Shown here piece after piece: positions 56,756 through 64,000 of a stretch of DNA of 64,000 bases. The position numbers and the translations under genes were made by a program. Numbering within the stretch: the stretch's first letter is position 1; every line of letters starts with the position of its first letter. This DNA is from Monoplex corrugatus (Eukaryota > Mollusca > Gastropoda > Littorinimorpha > Ranellidae). The stretch spans positions 47,209,395 to 47,273,394 of the forward strand of contig JAPXFY010000030.1 of NCBI GenBank assembly GCA_030674185.1. Reading direction: 5' to 3'. The notes under the pieces were generated by a model. The model was not told the DNA's origin. It saw nothing but the letters and a program-made list of their open reading frames with translations, and did not search any database.

Positions 56756-57854
56756 TTAACTCTTTCAGCCCTGAACCCAACACATTGTCGGGCGCAACAG
56801 ATCGCCTGTCAGCTCCTGCGCCCGATAATTTGTCGGGCGCACACACCCACTCACTTTCGGTTTCATTTGTATGAATATTCATTACGGAAGGGACGTTACT
56901 CCGTCACTCTTCCCTTCTGATAAAGTCGAAGGATTCGCCAAGTCATTTTGAAGTAATTTTACGCAGTTTTTTGTTGTTGTTGTTTTTTTACGTCAAAACG
57001 ATTAAACGAGCTCGCTACACAGTGCAACAAGTTTTGGATGAAATCCTCCTCGATAAAGGCAGTGATTTTGAGCCCAAAACAGAAGAAACGGCCTCTAAAT
57101 CGAGTGTATCTTCGTCGATCGGCACTTCACTCGACAAAGAGCCCTCGCAAAGACCGAAAATTAATGAAATTGATGAAATGGAGGTGGAAAATCAACCATC
57201 AACATCAAGTGGGCGTGTTCATATTGATACTTCTAGAATTCGCCGACACACTGTACGGCAAGAAAGCGACTGTGACAGTGATAATGAGAATGAAGGCTCC
57301 TTTTGTCACTTTCTTGCCGTACAGTATATCAGAACGATCTCTGGTCCCACTACCACCACCACCACCATCCTCAACTCATGATAGGGCCTCTGAATCAAGT
57401 GCATTCCACATTTCCAGAAAAAGTGTTTCTTTTTCCTTGATTTTTTCGACATTGTGGATATTATGGGATTTAACACTTCAAAGTAATAATACCCATTTTG
57501 TAGTATTTCCTTTTGTGTTCACTTGTGTGCATTGTCGATTGTGATTTTGGTGTGCCTCTTTAATTCTATATAATACATGATAAAAATCAGTTTTTGTGTA
57601 GTTTTTGTAAATTTTCATGAAATTTTAACTAAGACTAAAAACATCAAATGATCTGAAAATTATGTACGAGACAGAACATTTAGATATTAGCAAGCATACA
57701 AAATTTCAATGAATTTCATCGAGTAGTTTCTGAGATATACGTGTTTTATTGGGGTACCCATCAATTGTACAGGTCCCTCCCCCCCCCCCCCCCCCAATAC
57801 CCCCAGGCTGGGAGTGCATTTCTATTGTAAAACAGACAGGGCTGAAAGAGTTAA
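56756..57854. mobile_element. piggyBac-like deletion derivative, TTAA target duplication
   Basis: TTAA (56756-56759) then CTCTTTCAGCCCTG (56760-56773) is mirrored by CAGGGCTGAAAGAG (57837-57850) then TTAA (57851-57854). The 14-bp inverted ends are perfect. Near the left end, TTGTCGGGCGC occurs twice and one copy forms the hairpin GCGCCCGA-TCGGGCGC (56818-56840). TTAA duplication is the hallmark of piggyBac transposases. Only the start of a transposase-like frame remains inside, so the copy is non-autonomous. Confidence 0.85.
57000..57330 (+). pseudogene. N-terminal remnant of a piggyBac-like transposase
   Basis: The frame reads RARYTVQQVLDEILLDKGSD, then an acidic Ser-rich stretch and RIRRHTVRQESDCDSDNENE. 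It then runs into an inverted-repeat junction near 57309. Acidic, low-complexity N-termini are usual in this family. The catalytic DDD domain and Cys-rich end are absent. The assignment rests on position inside a TTAA-flanked element and on composition, not on a catalytic motif. Confidence 0.55.
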
Positions 57855-58064
57855 AATGAATAAAAAAATTCACCCAGACAAACAATTTTACTGGCTGTTA
57901 CCAGGGTGTGAACAACTTTCCAAAACAAGCAAAACAAAGACACCTCGCCCAAGCACGAGTATGAGCAACACAAAATTATCTTGACTCTTTTAGTTTTACT
58001 GCTGTTCAGCGAGAATAATGGTGAATGCTTGATAAAATTAAAAAAACATAGACTGTCATCTGAT

Positions 58065-58880
58065 GATTCTTTGGAAGATTACAAAGATGAAGAAAGGTTA
58101 TGTCTTCAAGTTGGACTTGAAGGAAGACAGAGCATGCGATTGTCGAACAGACAATGGAAGCTCGTTCCAATTGTATCGACCAGACCCAGAAAAAGAGCGG
58201 TGACTGATTGTGGAACATCTGTATTAAAGAATTTGAGGTCGGGAAGGGGTTAATTTGGAAGTGGTCACGAACATGAATTGATGCACAACTAATACACTCC
58301 TAGCACAATGTACTATTTTTGTACGGAATTCTTTGAGAAACAGGCAGCCAGTGGCAAGAGTTAAGCAAAGGGGTGATATGATCAGGCCTCTTTTTACAAA
58401 GAGTAAGACAGGCCGCAGAGTTCTGAATACGCTGGAGGTATGTGATAGAAGAAGAGGGCAAGCCAAAAACCAGGGAGTTACAATAATCAATAGAAGACAA
58501 GATAAGAGAGAAGTTGCAAAGTTGAAAGATAACGACGAACAGAACTGAAACGTCATAGTTGACAATAACACGACTACAGCTCTGGATGATGAATTTCCGT
58601 ATGAACAGTCAAGGATCAAGAACAACGTCACGGTTTTGGACTGAATCAGAAAGTATGATAGTGTTGTCCCCTGGTTGGATAGCACTATTTACATTGGAAA
58701 GCTTGTGGTTGGTGCCAGTTATCATTGTTTTAGTCTTATCTCTATTCAACTGTAGCATATTCTATATCATCCAATTCTGAATCTCAACGTAAAAGTCAGA
58801 AACTTTGGAAAGAACAGTTCAAAGCTTCTCAGGAGATACACTTTTGTGGAGTTGGGAATCACCAACATAAAAATATTTGG
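58065..58880 (-). mobile_element. Older L2-like LINE fragment, distinct from family A
   Basis: Minus strand, 5' to 3': a decayed catalytic box (YVGDSQLHKSVSPEKL), QLNRDKTKTMITGTN, then SSIDYCNSLVFGLPSSSITY, LQRIQNSAACLTL, CHWLPVSQRIPYK and finally WNELPLSVRQSHALSSFKSN with LKT and a stop. The order matches the family A C-terminus, but many residues differ and frames are broken. YADD has become YVGD. Confidence 0.82.
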
Positions 58881-59982
58881 GTTAGCTGGACCTGAACTCC
58901 TCACTGCTGCATTCAAGACGATCTCCATTGCCATCATGAACAGTCTTTGGGGTACTAATACCTGCTTGAAGAAACCATCCTCATTTCTGCACCGCCTTTG
59001 CATAGTTTCTTTCACCTTCTGGATGAAAACTAATCCAGAAATTTCCAGACTTATGGTCACTGTTGTTTTTAGTCAAGGCTCTAAACTTGTCGAGCACCCT
59101 GTCCTCTGTCTGAGACTTCCTCAACTAGTTTAAAATGTTATTGATGGTGTTAGTAAAGGTTTGAAAGGCCTGGAAGGCTTTCTCTCCCTGCTGCCTGAAT
59201 GTGATTTACAGCTGCCGTTTTGGCTTTCCCCAGGACTTTGTAAACAGCAACAGCTACTTTTCTCCTATTTTTCAGAAGAGTCTTGTTCCCTATCCGCAGG
59301 CCCATAAATGGATTTACCGACCAAACACGATGAGCCAGGATCGTGACTCGTCGTATTTCCTGTGAACATTGACCAGTCTATAAAGCGAATACAAAATGAC
59401 CAATCAAAAGACTTCTTTTGCGTGGCCTCTACCTTCTTCCTTTCACACGGTCGAACTTTTGCTGTTCTTCAAATGATTTATAACAGTTTTCACACACAAA
59501 TGAGTGAGATTGGGACAGACCGTGAGGTTGACAAGCTGGAACTCTTTGAAGTAAATATGGCTTTGTTTTTGGTTCTAAATGAATAAGAGAGGTCTGACCA
59601 CATGATGAAGGGTACCGTATTTTTATCACATTTGTCATTGGTGGAATGCGGGTTGTTGTCCAGTTTGGTTTGTTTACTTCTCATCACACAGGCGTGGATG
59701 TTTTTATTATTCTAACACTCTGTGATTTCACTTTCTGATGCAAACAGGCATTTATTTCATTTTTATTGGGCAGTTCAGATTTTTCCTTTCGAAATATATG
59801 TATACTTTTTTTTATGAAATGTTTACATGAGAGCAGCAAAAATTAAAACCAATTAGTACCCATTGACAAGCTGGCTCCCTTAAATATATGCCATCGTCGT
59901 TCAGTATACTCTTACTTATGTGTCATGCCGAGGGGTTTTTATAGTCAACACATGAAAACTGTACACGTTCCATGTCCTTTAG
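58881..59982. other. Unassigned, possibly more of the L2-like relic
   Basis: On the minus strand near 58940-58960 a VPQRLF stretch may be what is left of the VPQGS motif. Nothing else was recognised. Confidence 0.4.
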
Positions 59983-60088
59983 AGACTGTGGCAGCTGCAA
60001 CAGATCCATGATTATGCTACTTCTCAGGCTGCCACTACTCTGGACGTTAAATACCCTCCGGCTCTCCGGTCCAGGAAGGATGATGATG
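59983..60088 (+). CDS. Candidate host exon, 106 nt
   Basis: Bounded by acceptor TCCTTTAG (AG at 59981-59982) and the consensus donor G|GTGAGT (60089). It encodes RLWQLQQIHDYATSQAATTL then DVKYPPALRSRKDDD, leaving one extra base (phase 1). The next candidate exon starts in exactly that phase. The protein family is not recognised. The donor is strong, but the acceptor has only a short pyrimidine tract. It could belong to a decayed element instead, although no transposon protein known to me fits. Confidence 0.5.
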
Positions 60089-60473
60089 GTGAGTCTCGCG
60101 TCTCTTTTTTGAAGAAAGACAAACAACTGTTAGATTATTTAGCTCCTACAGTTAGAGAGGTATATGAGAAATGTTGGAATGCAATCAAAACACACAAGCA
60201 CCCAGGCAAAGCACAGTCCATGTATACGGTGTTTTGGGAACCAACGCGCGTTACTGAGACAGGATCCAACCCTGACTGGAACACCCTACTCATGGACCTT
60301 TACTATGAGCAAGACACAGCTAAAAATTTTAAATTAATGTGTCTCATTCTTTTCTGTTCAGCCACGAAGAGACAAGTGATTTGTCTTTTTCACACCTGTC
60401 ATAACAGTAATGGGGCATTAGACAAACCGCGCCTGATCAGTTCCAAACACGATTTATTTGTCTTTTCTTTCAG

Positions 60474-60559
60474 AGTTATTGGAGCGATTGGAGTTATTTC
60501 AAGAGGGATTCATAGTGCTCAGACAGCTCCATATGCATTCCACCCAAATACGCCAGCAA
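60474..60559 (+). CDS. Candidate host exon, 86 nt
   Basis: Preceded by a strong acceptor (TTGTCTTTTCTTTCAG, AG at 60472-60473) and followed by donor CAA|GTAGGT. With the leftover G of the upstream exon it begins GAG and reads ELLERLELFQEGFIVLRQLH then MHSTQIRQQ, ending in phase 0. The pattern looks helical. The intron between the two exons would be 385 nt. Function unknown; partner exons were not found with confidence. Confidence 0.55.
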
Positions 60560-61562
60560 GTAGGTGACAATTTTCCTGTGCCTGCACAAAACCCTATGCA
60601 CTGGGGAGGTCTTGAAATGGGGAAAGGGGAGAAGGGACCTATCAAGCACTAAGCTGACACCACCAGAATGATGGAATCATTAAGATGGGCAGTGAACAAG
60701 CCAGATTTTAATGTTGCGGGCTGTGATTGAACACAAGATATCAGATTTTGAGTTCATGGTTCTACCAACTAGCCCACAGATCTCAGTGACATCGATATGT
60801 TGGAGCAGGTGCAAAACGTGTGTCCCAAATAACAGTACTTTTTCAGGGCTATTTTGTCCACTTTCTTTTATGTCAACCCTCTTCCTGATTTTTTTATTGT
60901 TTATCCGTGAATTAATGAATTGCTTGATTAAAATTAATCGTTTTTTACATACCTTATGAAAAGCTGAACACAATGGGTATGTATATCAAGAGGGGATTAT
61001 GGTTTTATTTTTCGTTGTTTCACTCTCTACAAAGGGGCCTCTAGATATTCTTTACAAAACTCTACTAAACCTTATGTACAATGGTCAGGGTGAGCACAAC
61101 CTCCATCACACTTTGCAGTTGTTCCATTTTTGTTTGTTTGTTTGTTTGTTTGTTTTGATTTGGAAGCGTTAGAAAATGCTTGTGATTTAAATATAGATAT
61201 GGTTGAGTTTGATGAAAAACCGTCACCCCCTTCGCTTGTTCCCGTTCGTTCAGTGACTACAAGCATGCAGACACACTTAGGCTGTTACATTACAAACAAC
61301 ATTTTATGTACATCATCAACATCAACAAGATAGGCCTGTAGATCGCGTGGAAAACCATATAATTCAGTTATGAGACTAGACCAACATGAAAAAACGTGTC
61401 AAGACGGTAGGACGTCGGTAACTTCTAAAGGCAGGATCTCTCCCCCACTGTAGTCCGTTATGCAAGAGTTGTTTGAACAAGGTATTTCAGTTGACTCAGA
61501 GAAGAATTGTATTATAGAAGAAATTTTAGACTTGATGGATGAACAAAGGAAGGTAGAGGAAA
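60560..61562. other. Unassigned sequence
   Basis: A frame at 61150-61330 (LEALENACDLNIDMVEFDEK) has a protein-like composition and could be a further exon, but no consensus acceptor precedes it. TTTG repeats lie at 61133-61157. Confidence 0.35.
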
Positions 61563-62400
61563 AAGACAGATAAGGAAATGAGGAATTTGTCCAATGAAGC
61601 TAAGGAAGCTTGGCTAAAAACAAAATGCAAAGAAAGAGAAAACCGACGTTACAAAACAGATCCTAAGTTTCTGTACAGAAATATTGAAATGATTGCTAGC
61701 AGGAAAATGACTTGCACATTAACTGGTTACTTAAAATCAAAAGATGATAAGATTATTAGGGAAAAAAGACAAAATAGATAGATGGCGAGAATACGTTGAA
61801 GACCTTTATGACGATGACACAAAGGAGAAACATCATAAGAAAGAACGCTGAAGGGCCACCAATAATGAAAGATGAAGTTAGACCAGCGATGAAAAGAAAG
61901 AAACAGGGAAAAGCTCAGTCGATGTTACTATAGTAATGACTGAGGCTCTAGATGAGTTTAGTATTGAAAAACAACAGTCCTCCAGAATGAAATTTATGAC
62001 AGTAGAAAAATCCCTACAGATATGTCAAAATCAATTTTCATTGCACTTCCAAAGACAGCAACAGCTACAGAATGCAAACTCCATGATACAATCAGCTTGA
62101 TGATTCATGTAACAAAGATTCTGGAAAGAAGCAAACACAAAAAAGAAAAATAATGAAGAAAATTATAGTTTGAAAAAAAGCATACATGGGGCATATAATG
62201 AGTCAAAAGAAATTTGAGCACCTAGTCACATCAGGAAACGAGCGCCACGCAGACTTAGCGAGAAAATATCAGACATTTTTGCAGAGTGGATGACGGCAGA
62301 AAGGTAGGAGATATACAAGCAGTGACAAAAGATGCATTCGTACAGAGGGCCATCATTGCCAACGCGTGCAGCATGGCACATGACGTTGATGATGATGAAC
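61563..62400 (+). mobile_element. RTE-like LINE (family B), decayed internal and 3' parts
   Basis: Plus-strand pieces: LSNEAKEAWLKTKCKERENR, RNIEMIASRKM (linker after the endonuclease), MSKSIFIALPKTATATECK and LHDTISLMIHVTKI (fingers). The palm is deleted, and the C-terminal IANA region and a GATGATGATG tail follow near 62385. Many stops. Confidence 0.75.
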
Positions 62401-62489
62401 TACTGATTCTTGCAGTGTGTCCCACAGGGATGTTTACAAAGTTCACCCACCCACCTCAAAGGGGAGGGGGAGGTCGGGAGATAGAGCGT

Positions 62490-62557
62490 GATACACACAC
62501 ACACACACACACACACACAAGAGAGAGAGACAGAGACAGAGACAGAGACAGAGACAG

Positions 62558-62589
<32 letters not shown>

Positions 62590-62590
62590 T
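62490..62590. repeat. CA, GA and CAGA microsatellite
   Basis: CACACA, then GAGACA and CAGACAGACA tracts. Confidence 0.95.
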
Positions 62591-62865
62591 GAAAGTGACA
62601 GACTGAAAGAGAAAGGCGCTCACAATTCAGTTAAAACCAGCTGGCTGTTTTACATGTTTTACGACGCATTCTTATTATTTATGTCAGATGTAAAAAACTT
62701 TTCAACACGTGTAGTGGAATTCATTAATAAAATGACTGTAATTCATTAATAGAATGACTGTGTTGCAGTTATGATCTTGACTATAGTTTAAAAAACGATG
62801 AAAAAACGTTTTAAAGAAATGTTGTTAAGTTTAAACAAAGTGTTAAGAAATTTCAACAACAACAA

Positions 62866-63750
62866 CTTCACCTTAATGACGACAAAACAGAAGCTATCCT
62901 CATTGGCACCCGTCAGAAACTTTCTCAGCTGCCTCCTCTTTCTCTCCCATTATGTAACACATCAGTCCCAATTTCTGATTCAGCTAAAAACCTTGGTGTC
63001 TGCATTGACTCTACCCTCTCCATGAACAACTTTGTTTCTCAAACTGCCAGATCCTGCTACTATCATCTCCATCGTATAAGGCTGATCAGGAAGTATCTCT
63101 CTGTCGAAACAACTGCAAAACTCGTTCTCTCCTTCATAATGTCTCGCATTGACTATTGCAATTCACTCCTGTCTGGTCTTCCTGCCTCCACCATTCACAT
63201 CCTACAGCGCATTCAAAACAATGCTGCACGCCTTGTACTCAAAAAGAAAAAAGCTGACCACATATCTCCTCTCCTGGCACAACTTCACTGGCTCCCTGTA
63301 TCAAAGCGCATACAGTACAAACTAGACACCATGTGCTACAAAAGCCTCAATAACGCAGCCCCCGATTACCTGTCAAGCCTACTTGAGATCTATCTTCCCT
63401 CACGTACCCTCCGCTCTGCCTCCGATCCTCTGACTTTTCGCTTTCCACGCACTAAGCTCAATACCTATGGTCCACGAGCCTTCTCTGTTTCTGGTCCACT
63501 CTCCTGGAACAAACTTCCTCTCTCAGTCCGTCAGCAACCTACTTTTGTCTCCTTCAAGTCCGCTCTCAAAACTCACCTTTTCTCCTCCGCATAAAATCCT
63601 AACCTCACTCAACCCCCTCTGCAGCCTGTCTCCGCTCGGAGGAAATCACATGGTTATAATATATAATTGTATATGCTATGCTCTCTATAATTTTCCATTG
63701 GTTTTATTCTTGCTTTTATTGCTTTTATTCTTTCTCCCCATTTATAGCCA

Positions 63751-63804
<54 letters not shown>

Positions 63805-63920
63805 CGTGTGTGTGCGTGCGTGCGTGCGTGCGTGCTTGCGTGTGTGTCTGCTTCAGCGCTTAGATTTGATTTTATCAAGATTTTGCGCTATATAAATATT
63901 GTAATTATTATTATTATTAT
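62866..63920 (+). mobile_element. L2-like LINE (family A), 5'-truncated copy
   Basis: Starts at codons LNDDKTEAILIGTRQKLSQL and stays open to the stop at 63592-63594, through SYYHLHRIRLIRKYLS-like, SRIDYCNSLLSGLPASTIHI and WNKLPLSVRQQPTFVSFKSA. The 3' UTR contains a GT/GC tract (63754-63845), the AGCGC-GCGCT end and an ATTATTATT tail. Almost identical to the full-length copy at 53.0-54.0 kb, so recently inserted. Confidence 0.93.
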
Positions 63921-64000
63921 TAAACTAAATCTTGGCAATAGAAGTAAAGAAAAGGCTTGTATACATTATATCTTGTTTCTTTAATCGATTGAAACACTGC

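Noticed and set aside
59923..60126. Minus-strand 67-codon frame
   Set aside because: Lies opposite the candidate exon at 59983-60088; no family, and no splice signals in its own sense.
60109..60567. 152-codon plus-strand frame as a single-exon gene
   Set aside because: It begins with a non-ATG codon, runs through the inferred intron and enters the next candidate exon in a different frame; the phase-matched splice model explains the signals better.

Overview
The window is eukaryotic, repeat-dominated nuclear DNA from a lophotrochozoan, most likely a gastropod mollusc. The main evidence is a receptor gene (36.1-39.4 kb) joining CUB-like, LDL-receptor class A (LDLa), C-type lectin, leucine-rich and seven-transmembrane parts. 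This resembles the snail GRL101/relaxin-receptor type. The dense mix of LINEs, tRNA-derived SINEs and very long CA/GT/CT/TATG microsatellites fits that origin. There are no operons, no bacterial features and no convincing functional tRNA or rRNA genes. The species call is inference.

Layout. 0-6.2 kb: a broken C2H2 zinc-finger piece (minus), a 64-bp repeat, an antisense SINE, a 3-kb minisatellite of 89-bp units that begins at the SINE head, and LINE tails. 6.5-7.9 kb: a probable SPRY-domain exon (minus) behind 0.7 kb of CA repeat. 8-14.4 kb: foldback, Penelope-like pieces, a MITE, RTE-like LINE fragments and an almost complete RTE-like LINE (10.67-13.78 kb, minus) between 13-bp target duplications. 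14.4-28.6 kb: more LINE fragments, one nested in another, a 2.2-kb array of 45-bp units, a 16-bp repeat family and a SINE with clear pol III boxes. 28.6-40.3 kb: two related receptor sequences. The first is cut off by an L2-like LINE fragment. The second reaches the 7TM end but carries many one-base frame breaks. Between them lie a duplicated 5' flank and a 28-bp minisatellite. 40.8-46.9 kb: tandem repeats, some carrying a second SINE family, and microsatellites. 47-48.1 kb: the 3' end of a LINE with a restriction-like endonuclease domain. 49.9-55.8 kb: a full-length L2-like LINE inserted into an RTE-like copy, whose halves lie on either side. 56.8-57.9 kb: a piggyBac-like deletion derivative with TTAA target duplication. 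58-64 kb: an older L2-like relic, two phase-matched candidate host exons, another RTE-like relic and a young L2-like copy.

Host genes are few: the receptor pair, the SPRY exon, the zinc-finger remnant and the two small exons near 60 kb. Everything else recognisable is mobile or tandem DNA. L2-like copies of nearly identical sequence occur seven times and sit inside older elements, so this family was active recently. Its 3' UTR carries a GT/GC microsatellite, which explains several of the dispersed GT tracts. LINE clade names (L2/CR1-like, RTE-like, Jockey-like) come from motif recognition and were not tested by phylogeny. Boundaries of fragments are approximate unless a target duplication or inverted repeat is given.
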